Part shown: positions 1 through 7,539 of the stretch, in pieces | Layout of the letters: the number at the start of each line of letters is the position of its first letter | How positions within the stretch are numbered: position 1 is the first letter of the stretch | DNA from: CAYYHA01 sp964471535 | Lineage (GTDB): Bacteria > Myxococcota > Myxococcia > SLRQ01 | DNA length: 12,098 nt | Direction: 5' to 3' | Assembly: GCA_964471535.1 (NCBI GenBank) | Contig: CAYYHA010000112.1 | Span: 1 to 12,098 of the forward strand | Position numbers and translations under genes: made by a program | The notes under the pieces: generated by a model | The model's database searches: none | The model's input: the letters and a program-made list of their open reading frames with translations, nothing else | What the model was told of the DNA's origin: nothing

Positions 1-105
1 GCGGCCCGCACCTTCCACCGCCAGTCCGACGACATCTATGACCTGACGAACCCCGAGCGCTGGATGGATCTCGGCTTCCGCTGCGCCTATCAGCCGGCCG
101 ACTGA
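1..105 (+). CDS. C-terminal end of an FGE-sulfatase (SUMF1/formylglycine-generating enzyme-like) domain protein, partial
   Basis: Frame 1 is open from the first base to a TGA at 103-105, giving 34 residues; the rest of the gene lies upstream of the window. The visible tail has an Arg-rich stretch, then NPERW, then GFRCA at 73-87 followed by a short end. The GFRCA box close to the C-terminus is the usual end of the FGE-sulfatase/SUMF1/EgtB/PvdO fold, where the core domain closes. Members include oxygen-dependent enzymes and many non-catalytic domains on bacterial lipoproteins and kinases. The catalytic region is not in the window, so activity cannot be judged. The gene converges on the Cys-rich lipoprotein gene on the other strand. 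The family call rests on the motif alone. Confidence 0.72.
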   Translation, partial: AARTFHRQSDDIYDLTNPERWMDLGFRCAYQPAD

Positions 106-216
106 TCGCGGCAGGTCGCACCCCCGGCACCGAGGGCGCACCCCGGTGGAGGGCAGTCGCCGCAGGGCGGGGGTGGCAGCGGGGCCCAAGCCCGCGGCGC
201 CGCCTGAGCCCGAGCC

Positions 217-312
217 TTAGCCGCAGACGTCCGGCGGTCCGTCGCCGTTGATGTCGACACAGGTGTAGCCCGCGCGACATTCGTTGGTCGCGGTGCACTG
301 ATCCACGCAGAA
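217..312 (-). other. In-frame continuation of the Cys-rich lipoprotein beyond the TAG (31 codons, then TAA)
   Basis: Reading on in the same frame past the TAG at 313-315 gives 31 residues beginning FCVDQCTATNEC, then CRAGYTCVDINGDG, and ending DVCG at a TAA (217-219). The order Cys, Cys, CRxxGYxC, DxDGDG, C matches the second halves of the three preceding long repeats, for example CRADGYLC followed by DTDGDQ and EC. The original protein would have been about 772 codons, with the fourth repeat complete. The TAG is therefore most likely a nonsense mutation or a base-call error. Readthrough is possible, but nothing else supports it. Confidence 0.8.
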
Positions 313-1359
313 CTAGAAGCCGCTCTGCGCCGTGTAGCACTGGGAACCGGTGGGGCAGGGCGTCTGGGCGCACTCTTGGCTGCAGTAGCCTCCCGGCCAG
401 CTCCCATCGGCCTGCTCGGTGATGCAGAAGCCGTCGACACCCCCGCCGCACTCCCAGCTGCCCACGCAGGGATCGCCCACGGCGCCAGTGCCGGTCGCAG
501 CGGGCCAGCACTCGGTCGCCTGGTCCCCATCGGTGTCGTAGCAGAGATAGCCGTCGGCACGGCACTGTGTGGCGTCCGTGCAGTCGGCAAGGCAGAAGCC
601 CTCGCCCGTCTGGGGGTCGATGAGGCCGCAGTGACTCGCCGCCGGGCACTCCGCGGTGGTCCGACACGGACCGAAGGAACAGTAGCCCTGGCGGAAACCA
701 TTGTCCTCGGAGGCACAGACGGCTCCGCCGCCTCCGGTGCACTCCCACACGCCGGTGCAGGCACCGCCCACCGGCGTCGTACCGGTGCCGGCGGGCCAAC
801 ACTCGCTGACCTGGTCGCCGTCTCCGTCCCAGCAGGCGTAGCCGTCGGCGCGGCAGTCGGCGTTGGTCGTGCAGTCGGCGACACAGATGCGCTCGCCGGT
901 GTTCGGGTCGGGGAAGCCGCAGTGCGCGCCGGTGGCGCAGTCGGCGTCGGTGGTGCAACCGACCGTGAAACAGTAGCCCTGTCGGAAGCTTCCTCCCGCC
1001 TCGGTCGCGCAACCGGCGCTCGCCCCGCCGGCGCACTCCCAGACGCCGGCGCAGGCATCACCCACCGCGCCGGTGCCGGTACCAGCGGGCCAGCACTCGC
1101 TGCTCCCATCGCCGTCGGCGTCGTAGCAGAGGTAGCCGTCGCTGCGGCACTCCGCATCGCTGGTGCAGGAATCGATACAGGTCCCAGAACCGGTGGTCGC
1201 ATCGATGAACCCGCAGTGGGATCCAGTATCGCATTGCGCGTCGCTGGTGCAGGCGTTGATGGACAGGCAATAGCCGTCACGGAAGCCGGCCGTCTCGGTG
1301 GCGCAGGACGGGGCCGAGACGTTGGCGCAGTCCGAGTTGGTCACACAGGGATCGCCGAT
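217..1359 (-). repeat. Four tandem 97-98-residue Cys-rich repeats (type B), the last split by a TAG
   Basis: Units begin (in coding direction) at 1359, 1065, 771 and 480, giving steps of 294, 294 and 291 bp. Each opens with (I/V)G(D/G)xC, followed by xxxC, F-R-x-GYC (the fourth has PGGYC), a CxxxxxC motif, (H/Q)C, then CRxxGYxC, DxDGD and EC, and the first three end WPA(G/A)TGT. The fourth unit completes this pattern only if the TAG at 313-315 is ignored. Confidence 0.85.
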
Positions 1360-2535
1360 CGAGCCGCTGGTGGCCACGCAGGCGTTGCCCACGCAGGCCT
1401 CGCCGGCGGCACAGTCGGCGTTGCCCAGACACGCGACGCACGCGCCATCGGAGACGCGACAGCGAGGCGTACCCGCCTGGCCGGCGCAGTCCTGGTCGGT
1501 GGCGCAGATCACGGGGCAGGTGTGGTCGGGGTTGCACGGAGCACCGTTGGCGCAGGTGCCGCAGTCGAGCACGGCGCCGCACCCATCGGAGATGCTGCCG
1601 CACTCGGCGCCGGCTTGGGTGCAATCGACCGGCGTGCACGTACCCATGCCACAGACGTTGGGCCCGCCGGCGCCACAGGTCTCCCCGGCAGGACAGGTGC
1701 CGCAGTCGAGGGTGCCACCACACCCATCGGGCGCCGTACCGCAGTTGGCGCCGAGGTCCGCGCAGGTGGTCGGCGCACACCCCGGCTCGCACTGGCCTTG
1801 GGCGTTGCAGATCTCGCCGCTGCCACAGGTGCCGCAGTCGAGGGTGCCTCCGCAGCCGTCGCTCTGCATCCCGCACGTATAGCCCTGATCCTGGCAGCTC
1901 CGTGGGGCACAGCACAGTCCCGATGCGTCGCAGATCTCGCCAATCCCGCAGGTGCCGCAGTCCAGGGTGCCGCCGCAGCCGTCGTCATGGCTACCGCACT
2001 CGTAGCCCTCGGCCACACAGGTCGTGGGGGTACACGGCGCTTCACAGCGCCCGTCCGAGGTGCAGGTCTCGCCGGCGGCGCAGGTGCCGCAGTCCAGGGT
2101 GCCCCCGCAGCCGTCGTCGTGGCTGCCGCACTGCGCGCCCAGGTCGGCACAGGTCGCCGGCTGGCATGTTGCCTCGCACCGGAAGTCGGCGGAGCAGGTC
2201 TCGCCGGCGGCGCAGCTTCCACAGTCCAGGGTGCCGCCGCAGCCGTCGTCGTGACTGCCACACTCCCACCCCTGGTCGGCACAGCTGGCTGGGGTGCACG
2301 GCAGCTCGCACTGGCCGAAGGCATTGCACTCACCCTCGGCGCAGGTGCCGCAGTCCAGGGTGCCGCCGCAGCCGTCGTCGCGGGTGCCACACTCGATGCC
2401 CAGCGCCTCGCAGGTGGTCGGCGTGCAGCCGCCATCGCGCCGCCCCCCATCCGAGGAGTCGTCGGTCGGCGTGCAGCCAGCCGCTGCAAGCAGGGCAAAG
2501 GTCAACCAAAGGGACGCCGATCTGCGCGTATTCAT
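313..2535 (-). CDS. Large Cys-rich tandem-repeat lipoprotein, interrupted by an in-frame TAG near its C-terminus
   Basis: This encodes 740 residues from the ATG at 2535. That start is preferred over the ATG at 2661 because it begins a clean lipoprotein signal: Arg-Arg, a hydrophobic run, then AAAGC with the lipid-anchor Cys at residue 21. It also has a GGAGG-type ribosome site about 10 bases upstream. Residues 37-340 are seven copies of a 40-45-residue repeat with the core DGCGGTLDCGTC. A linker with Myxococcales-type Cys-rich motifs (CATDQDC, CLGNADC) follows. From residue 393 there are repeats of 97-98 residues containing CxxGYxCxDxDGDxxxEC and WPAGTGT. The protein is probably exported, lipidated and heavily disulfide-bonded; its role is unknown. 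The frame stops at TAG 313-315 in the fourth long repeat, but coding similarity continues (see 217-312). It is divergently placed from the response regulator gene. Confidence 0.85.
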   Translation of the reverse strand: MNTRRSASLWLTFALLAAAGCTPTDDSSDGGRRDGGCTPTTCEALGIECGTRDDGCGGTLDCGTCAEGECNAFGQCELPCTPASCADQGWECGSHDDGCGGTLDCGSCAAGETCSADFRCEATCQPATCADLGAQCGSHDDGCGGTLDCGTCAAGETCTSDGRCEAPCTPTTCVAEGYECGSHDDGCGGTLDCGTCGIGEICDASGLCCAPRSCQDQGYTCGMQSDGCGGTLDCGTCGSGEICNAQGQCEPGCAPTTCADLGANCGTAPDGCGGTLDCGTCPAGETCGAGGPNVCGMGTCTPVDCTQAGAECGSISDGCGAVLDCGTCANGAPCNPDHTCPVICATDQDCAGQAGTPRCRVSDGACVACLGNADCAAGEACVGNACVATSGSIGDPCVTNSDCANVSAPSCATETAGFRDGYCLSINACTSDAQCDTGSHCGFIDATTGSGTCIDSCTSDAECRSDGYLCYDADGDGSSECWPAGTGTGAVGDACAGVWECAGGASAGCATEAGGSFRQGYCFTVGCTTDADCATGAHCGFPDPNTGERICVADCTTNADCRADGYACWDGDGDQVSECWPAGTGTTPVGGACTGVWECTGGGGAVCASEDNGFRQGYCSFGPCRTTAECPAASHCGLIDPQTGEGFCLADCTDATQCRADGYLCYDTDGDQATECWPAATGTGAVGDPCVGSWECGGGVDGFCITEQADGSWPGGYCSQECAQTPCPTGSQCYTAQSGF
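1516..2427 (-). repeat. Seven tandem Cys-rich repeats (type A, about 130 bp each)
   Basis: There are seven in-frame units, each with the pattern C-x-P-x-(T/S/D)-C, (E/Q/T/N)-C-G, DGCGGTLDCGTC, GE-x-C and a final Cys, averaging about 43 residues. DNA identity is high around the DGCGGTLDCGTC core, and the spacer residues vary. The seventh unit is the most diverged (GAVLDCGTC in place of GTLDCGTC). Such arrays expand and contract by recombination. Confidence 0.85.
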
Positions 2536-2576
2536 CGATCCGTTTCCTCCCCTCCGGGCCCCGGGGAGTGCGGGCC

Positions 2577-2592
2577 CGGCAGCAAGCTGCCG
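2577..2592 (-). promoter_or_regulatory. Leader hairpin of the Cys-rich lipoprotein gene
   Basis: CGGCAGC and GCTGCCG face each other across AA, forming a perfect inverted repeat in the untranslated leader about 45-55 bases upstream of the ATG at 2535. It could be an mRNA-stabilising stem-loop or an operator. No function can be assigned from sequence. Confidence 0.35.
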
Positions 2593-2593
2593 C

Positions 2594-2621
2594 TCTCTAG
2601 CACACCGAGCTAGGAGGTAAA
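2594..2621 (-). promoter_or_regulatory. Possible sigma-70-type promoter for the Cys-rich lipoprotein gene
   Basis: On the minus strand, TTTACC (2621-2616) and TAGAGA (2599-2594) are separated by 16 bases. They match the -35 and -10 consensus at 4 and 3 of 6 positions. Transcription would begin near 2587, about 50 bases before the start codon. The match is weak. Confidence 0.28.
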
Positions 2622-2684
2622 GGGAAAACGACCTGGCGCGCGCATTCCGCCGCGGCGCCACTTCGGCTACGCTGGGGCGCGGAA

Positions 2685-4094
<1,410 letters not shown>

Positions 4095-4119
4095 GAGCAG
4101 CGGGCGGCCCTGCCTGGAG

Positions 4120-4138
4120 GGCCGGGCGCGCCCCGGCC
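4120..4138 (+). terminator. GC-rich hairpin after the response regulator gene
   Basis: GGCCGGG (4120-4126) and CCCGGCC (4132-4138) form a perfect 7-bp stem with a 5-base loop, 26 bases after the TGA. There is no T-run, so it may be a weak or factor-assisted terminator that separates the regulator from the next operon. Confidence 0.4.
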
Positions 4139-4158
4139 ACGCGCCCCGTCACGATCCT

Positions 4159-4175
4159 GCCGTGGCCACGGATTT
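4159..4175. promoter_or_regulatory. Candidate enhancer (UAS) for the sigma-54 activator, copy 1
   Basis: CCGTGGCCACGG at 4160-4171 is a perfect 12-bp palindrome. The minus-strand sequence AAATCCGTGGCCAC (4175-4162) recurs exactly at 7457-7470 upstream of the second sigma-54 promoter. The palindrome centre lies 83 bp upstream of the -12 GC of the 4235-4250 promoter, a normal distance for an NtrC-type enhancer. That the neighbouring regulator binds here is inference. Confidence 0.6.
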
Positions 4176-4180
4176 CTGAA

Positions 4181-4201
4181 GGGTAGGAGGGAGCAGTACC
4201 C
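4181..4201. promoter_or_regulatory. Second inverted repeat between UAS and promoter
   Basis: GGGTA and TACCC flank 11 bases, giving a 21-base dyad centred about 58 bp before the -12 GC. NtrC-type activators often use paired sites, so this may be a second, different binding site. No copy was found at the other promoter. Confidence 0.25.
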
Positions 4202-4234
4202 AAGTATTTTCGCGGGATTGGGCCCATTTTCCCC

Positions 4235-4250
4235 TGGCACCCCCCTTGCA
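4235..4250 (+). promoter_or_regulatory. Sigma-54 (RpoN) promoter P1 of the coiled-coil/barrel operon
   Basis: TGGCAC (4235-4240), five bases, then TTGCA (4246-4250) match the -24/-12 sigma-54 consensus at every conserved position, with the required GG-to-GC spacing. Transcription should start about 12 bases past the GC, near 4261. That leaves a leader of only a few bases before the start codon at 4266. It sits 28 bases after an AT-rich patch (4201-4210) and directly downstream of a sigma-54 activator gene. Confidence 0.82.
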
Positions 4251-4265
4251 GCAGACCGCCCCGTG

Positions 4266-5387
4266 ATGGTCCGACGCTTCCTACCAGTCCTGATGGCTAC
4301 AGCCCTCTCGATGGGGCTCGCCGAGTCGGCCTGGGCCGAGGAGGCGTCGCTGCCCCGCGCACGGGAGCGGGTGGAGCGGCTGGATCGCGAGCGGGCGCAA
4401 ACGGCCCGCGAGCGGGCGCGCCTCGAAGCGGAGCTCGACCGGCTCGCCGAGTGGATCGCCCGGCGCAAGGCCTCGGGGACGAGCGGCCTCTTCGGCGATC
4501 CAGAGCTGGACCGCCTGCTGAAGCGGTCGCGGGCGCTCTCCTCCCAGATCGACCGGATGCGACGAGAGGAGCACCGCCTCGAGAGCGCACTTCTCGCGGC
4601 GGCCCGGACGCTCGAGGCAGCCTACGCAGCGGCCCTCACCGAGGCGAAGGAGACCTTCGATCGGAGTTCCGACCCGGATGAGCGGGCTCGCATCGCCCGA
4701 CGAATCGCCGCCCTGGAGGCGCAGCGCCGCCAGGTGGTGGCCGGCCTCGCGCGCCTGAAGCCCCGGCGTGACTCGCAGATCGCAGCGGCCGATCACGCGC
4801 CGACTGCGACCGACGATCCCGAGGCGCTTCGCGCGCAGGCCGACCGCCTGCGGGACACCCGCGACAAGATTGCTCGCCGCCTCGAGGCGGTGCGAAGGCG
4901 CATCGCCGAAGCGCGGATGCAGCGGGAGCTGGAAGAAGAGATGGACGGTTTCCTCTCCGAGATGCGCCTCGTCGACGAGGGCGACCGCGCCGCCGCACGC
5001 CTGGGCGGAGAGGCCGTCGCGGCAGCGGGCCAGGAGACGGCGGGGGCGGCGGAGAATGCCGGCCTGCCGGCCCGAGACAGCGACGGCGTCGCTGCGCCTG
5101 TCGCCGGCGCTTCGGAGCCGGGAAGCCCGGCCTTCGACGGCAACCCACCTGCCACCACCGACAACACCCGCACCGCTCCGGGCACTGGGGAAAGCGAGAC
5201 CTTCTTCCACCTCGACCGGCTGGCGAGCCGTCCCGAGGCGGAACCGGGCGTGGCAGCACTGCCACCGTTGGGCGAGGAGGAGTCGCTGGAGAGCCTGGAG
5301 GCGCAGGAGACCCAGCTCGAGGCGCTGATCCGACGCCTCGAGCAGCGGGCCCGCACCCTCGAGGCGCAGGCCGAGGCGATCGAGTAG
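4266..5387 (+). CDS. Secreted (periplasmic) coiled-coil protein, function unknown
   Basis: The protein has 373 residues from the ATG at 4266; a GTG at 4263 is an alternative. This start gives a classical signal peptide with RR, a hydrophobic core and AWA, cleaved after residue 24. A start further upstream at 4218 would precede the predicted transcription start. Residues 28-230 are almost entirely charged heptad-like helix rich in Arg, Glu, Ala and Leu. Residues 245-335 are a Pro/Gly/Ala/Thr-rich flexible linker. Residues 338-372 form a second short coiled coil. No enzymatic motif is seen. There is no strong ribosome site, which fits near-leaderless transcription from the sigma-54 promoter at 4235-4250. 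The barrel gene follows 66 bases later on the same strand, so the two are probably co-transcribed. A structural or scaffolding role linked to that barrel is inference. Confidence 0.85.
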   Translation: MVRRFLPVLMATALSMGLAESAWAEEASLPRARERVERLDRERAQTARERARLEAELDRLAEWIARRKASGTSGLFGDPELDRLLKRSRALSSQIDRMRREEHRLESALLAAARTLEAAYAAALTEAKETFDRSSDPDERARIARRIAALEAQRRQVVAGLARLKPRRDSQIAAADHAPTATDDPEALRAQADRLRDTRDKIARRLEAVRRRIAEARMQRELEEEMDGFLSEMRLVDEGDRAAARLGGEAVAAAGQETAGAAENAGLPARDSDGVAAPVAGASEPGSPAFDGNPPATTDNTRTAPGTGESETFFHLDRLASRPEAEPGVAALPPLGEEESLESLEAQETQLEALIRRLEQRARTLEAQAEAIE

Positions 5388-5453
5388 GCGCAGCCGGCCA
5401 CAAGGCCCGGCGAACCTTTCTTCCGGCCCGGCGGCCGTGCCATGCTCTCTGCG

Positions 5454-6629
5454 ATGCGTCTTCCCTGGGCGGTCGCCCCGGCTCTCGTCCTGATGGCTCT
5501 CTCGCCGCACTCTGTCTGGGCAGAGGGGCGCACCCCGCCACCGGGCGTGTCGCCGAGGGTACGCCATGCCCTCTCCCTCGCCCTGGAGACCGGCTTGGAC
5601 ACGAATGCCCGGCGCATGCAGGTGGGCCTCGGCGAAGAACTCGACGTGCTCGGCTACGCCTTCGCCCGGGGGAAGCTCGCACTTGGGTGGCCGCGTCTGT
5701 CCGCACAGCTCGACGCGGAAGCGGGCGGAAAGCTGTACGCGCAGGTTGCGGCGGAGAACCTCCTTGCCGCCCGGCTCTCCGCTTCCCTCGCCTATCGGGT
5801 GGCAACGGCGAGCCTCTTCTTCTTGGAACTCGTCGCCAAGGACAAGTACCAGGCCGGGGATCCGATCGATGCCGTAGAGGGGGATCCGCTCCTCGGCTGT
5901 GCGCCGCCGCCCAGCGTCCCGCGAGACGGCTACCGGTGCAATCGCCGCGACTACCGCCAGGGCCACCTCGGTGGAGGAATGCACCTTCAAGTGGCCCCTG
6001 ACTGGAGCGTGCGAGGCCAAGCCGGCTTCGGTGCCTTCTCCTACAAGCCGAACCCCGAGTTCAGCTACATGGGACCCGATCTGTCGGCCCAGGTGCAGCA
6101 CCCGTTCTCCCGCAGACTGGTGGGCAGCCTCTATGTATCGGCTTCACTTCGCTTCTACGATCCGGCCTCGGTCACCTACCGTCGCGTCGCCGGTGGAAAC
6201 GTGCTCGCCGAAGAACGGGATCGCATCGAGCAGATCTATGGCGGGGGCGTTGCGCTGCGCTACCGCGGCCCCCTCATCGTGAGCGGCTCCCTCTCCCTCT
6301 CGCGCTCGTTCAACAACAGCGTCGGCATGGACGCCTGGCGGGGTCGCCTCGAAGTGACGGGCGCGGCCAAGCTCACCCGGGCCACCACCCTCGTCGCGAG
6401 CGCCGCCTTCCAGATTGCCTACTATCCAGAGGGAAACATCCTCTCCCTCTTCTATGCGGTCGGCGATCAAGACGAACGGCAGAACAGCCTCGCACTCAAG
6501 CTCTCCCAACGTCTCGACGAACGCCTGTCCCTCATCGTCAAGGGTCAGCTCTACGCCAACGAACTCTCGGCGAGCACGCTGCCGTTCCGGCGCACTCTCT
6601 TCCAGGTGGGGATGAGGCTCGATCTCTGA
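5454..6629 (+). CDS. Probable outer-membrane beta-barrel protein
   Basis: The protein has 391 residues from the ATG at 5454, giving a signal peptide cleaved after VWA (residue 23); the in-frame ATG at 5442 adds four residues and is also possible. The mature part alternates polar and hydrophobic residues in paired strands with aromatic girdle residues and short turns, down to the last strand TLFQVGMRLDL. About 14-16 strands can be picked out by eye. The strand beginning SLALETGLDTN near the N-terminus resembles the first strand of several bacterial export or secretin-like barrels, but no family is claimed. Cys149 and Cys162 flank a long loop (residues 140-170) and could form a surface disulfide. 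It ends in Leu, not the common terminal Phe. It is likely second in the operon with the coiled-coil gene, under the sigma-54 promoter at 4235-4250. Confidence 0.78.
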   Translation: MRLPWAVAPALVLMALSPHSVWAEGRTPPPGVSPRVRHALSLALETGLDTNARRMQVGLGEELDVLGYAFARGKLALGWPRLSAQLDAEAGGKLYAQVAAENLLAARLSASLAYRVATASLFFLELVAKDKYQAGDPIDAVEGDPLLGCAPPPSVPRDGYRCNRRDYRQGHLGGGMHLQVAPDWSVRGQAGFGAFSYKPNPEFSYMGPDLSAQVQHPFSRRLVGSLYVSASLRFYDPASVTYRRVAGGNVLAEERDRIEQIYGGGVALRYRGPLIVSGSLSLSRSFNNSVGMDAWRGRLEVTGAAKLTRATTLVASAAFQIAYYPEGNILSLFYAVGDQDERQNSLALKLSQRLDERLSLIVKGQLYANELSASTLPFRRTLFQVGMRLDL

Positions 6630-6635
6630 ACCACT

Positions 6636-6654
6636 TGCCCGGCCCGCCCGGGCA
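6636..6654. terminator. Shared hairpin between convergent genes
   Basis: TGCCCGG (6636-6642) and CCGGGCA (6648-6654) form a perfect 7-bp stem with a 5-base loop, in the 40 bases between the barrel gene and the MORN lipoprotein gene. It could end transcription from both sides; there is no T-run on either strand. Confidence 0.42.
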
Positions 6655-6669
6655 TCACGTCGCGCCGGC

Positions 6670-7356
6670 CTACTCTTCGACCGGCCCGAGCTTCACCCCG
6701 TTCTCCCACCGCGTCGCCCCCGCGCCGCGCCCGTCGGGATACCAGGACCGCCAAATGCCGTGCTCCTTCCCGTTCTTGAACTGGATCTCGTCCCGCTTCT
6801 GCCCGTTCGGATAGTAGTAGACGAGCGTGCCGTGCTTCGCCCCGGCGCGGTAGTACTCCTCGGCCTTCTTCTGGCCGTTCGGGTAGTAGAGCACGCGCTC
6901 CCCCTCGAGCTTGCCATGGTCCCACTCACCCTCTTCCTTCGTCTTTCCGTTGTCGAAGTAGACGACCCAGTCGCCGTGCTTCTCGCCCTTGACGAACTCG
7001 CCCTGGGCCATCATGGCCCCGCTCTCGTACCAGTACGTCCACTCCCCGGTTTCGAGGTCGTTCTGGAACTCGCCCATGCGCTCGGTCTTTCCGTTGGGGT
7101 GCCAGGCGATCCACTTCCCTGTCTTCTTGCCGTGGTCGTACTCGCCCTGTTGCTTCAGCTTCCCATTGGGGTGGAAGGCGCGGTAGGGACCATGGGGAGT
7201 GCCATCGGGGAGCGCACAGAAGTGCTCGTAGCCCTTGGGCGGCGGTGCGCCCTCTTCCTTCGTTCCCTCGGGACAGTCGAGCGCCTCGCCCTTGGAGCAA
7301 GCGGCCACGCTGCCGCAGAGCAAGGAAGAGAAAAGAGCGAGCAGGGGCAGGGGCAT
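6670..7356 (-). CDS. MORN-variant (YwqK-like) repeat lipoprotein
   Basis: The protein has 228 residues from the ATG at 7356. The N-terminus is a lipoprotein signal with lipobox VAAC and anchor Cys20. An in-frame TTG at 7365 would add positively charged Arg-Arg before it, and an ATG at 7419 would give a long basic leader; both are less certain starts. Residues 55-222 are seven exact 24-residue MORN-variant repeats with (H/T/E)G at the start, PNGK or similar at positions 9-12 and a Glu-rich second half. Such repeats fold as stacked beta-hairpins. The family is often annotated as YwqK antitoxin-like, but here the lipoprotein signal points to an envelope protein, not a cytoplasmic antitoxin. No toxin partner is adjacent. 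It is divergent from the four-module lipoprotein gene and convergent with the barrel gene. Confidence 0.88.
   Translation of the reverse strand: MPLPLLALFSSLLCGSVAACSKGEALDCPEGTKEEGAPPPKGYEHFCALPDGTPHGPYRAFHPNGKLKQQGEYDHGKKTGKWIAWHPNGKTERMGEFQNDLETGEWTYWYESGAMMAQGEFVKGEKHGDWVVYFDNGKTKEEGEWDHGKLEGERVLYYPNGQKKAEEYYRAGAKHGTLVYYYPNGQKRDEIQFKNGKEHGIWRSWYPDGRGAGATRWENGVKLGPVEE
6691..7194 (-). repeat. Seven tandem 72-bp MORN-variant units
   Basis: Residues 55-222 of the lipoprotein divide into seven units of exactly 24 residues with no insertions: a Gly at unit position 2, an aromatic residue at 4 in most units, PNGK or a variant at 9-12 and often GE at 17-18. The DNA has diverged more than the protein. 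Confidence 0.85.
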
Positions 7357-7456
7357 GCGGCGCAACCCGCGCCCAAGTCGGATGCGTCGTCTGTTGTGGA
7401 TCGTGCCTCTGGGACGCATGGGACCAAAACGGCTCGAAGTCCTGAACTCCCCTCGA

Positions 7457-7472
7457 AAATCCGTGGCCACCC
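7457..7472. promoter_or_regulatory. Candidate enhancer (UAS) for the sigma-54 activator, copy 2
   Basis: AAATCCGTGGCCAC (7457-7470) is identical to the minus-strand sequence of the copy at 4162-4175. Here the palindrome is imperfect, ending CC instead of GG. Its centre is about 87 bp upstream of the -12 GC of the promoter at 7540-7555, nearly the same distance as copy 1. Confidence 0.55.
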
Positions 7473-7507
7473 CGGCTGCGCACAGGTTGCCGAAAAGCCT
7501 CTGCCCG

Positions 7508-7523
7508 TGCAACCCCACGCCCA
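7508..7523 (-). promoter_or_regulatory. Weak sigma-54-like element toward the MORN lipoprotein gene
   Basis: On the minus strand the sequence reads TGGGCG, five bases, TTGCA. The GG and GC dinucleotides have the right spacing and the -12 half is perfect, but the -24 half has three mismatches (TGGGCG against TGGCAC). If active, the nearby UAS would serve both directions, though it would lie downstream of this start site. Confidence 0.22.
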
Positions 7524-7539
7524 TGGCCGCCGCGCGGCG

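Noticed and set aside
179..195. A bulged GC hairpin between the FGE-like gene and the Cys-rich lipoprotein gene
   Set aside because: The stem is imperfect and lacks a T-run; it is too weak to call a terminator in DNA of this composition.
313..315. TAG read as pyrrolysine or another recoded amino acid
   Set aside because: No supporting machinery is seen, and TAG ends at least three other genes here at sensible positions. A nonsense change or sequencing error is simpler.
376..2613. A long open frame (about 745 codons) on the plus strand opposite the Cys-rich lipoprotein, and two more long frames on its own strand (90-1280, 1509-2498)
   Set aside because: They run across the repeat arrays and read as low-complexity Ala/Gly/Arg/Pro sequence. 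The annotated frame has a signal peptide and a conserved Cys pattern, so the others are by-products of GC bias and repetition.
2637..2654. A sigma-54-like sequence upstream of the response regulator (TGGCGC, then TTCC)
   Set aside because: The essential GC of the -12 element is absent (TTCC), and no copy of the shared upstream site is nearby, so autoregulation is not supported.
5404..5433. Direct repeat GGCCCGGCG in the gap between the coiled-coil and barrel genes
   Set aside because: Two 9-base GC-only copies in a GC-rich genome are expected by chance, and no further copies or symmetry were seen.
4281..6101. A 606-codon open frame on the minus strand across the coiled-coil and barrel genes
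   Set aside because: No motifs, no ribosome site, and it crosses an intergenic gap. Both plus-strand genes have clear signal peptides and expected composition.
7398..7405. GGATCGTG, also present in inverted form near the first enhancer candidate (4150-4157)
   Set aside because: Only eight bases, and its distance from the shared 14-mer differs between the two regions (about 4 versus 51 bases), so it is not counted as part of the regulatory motif.
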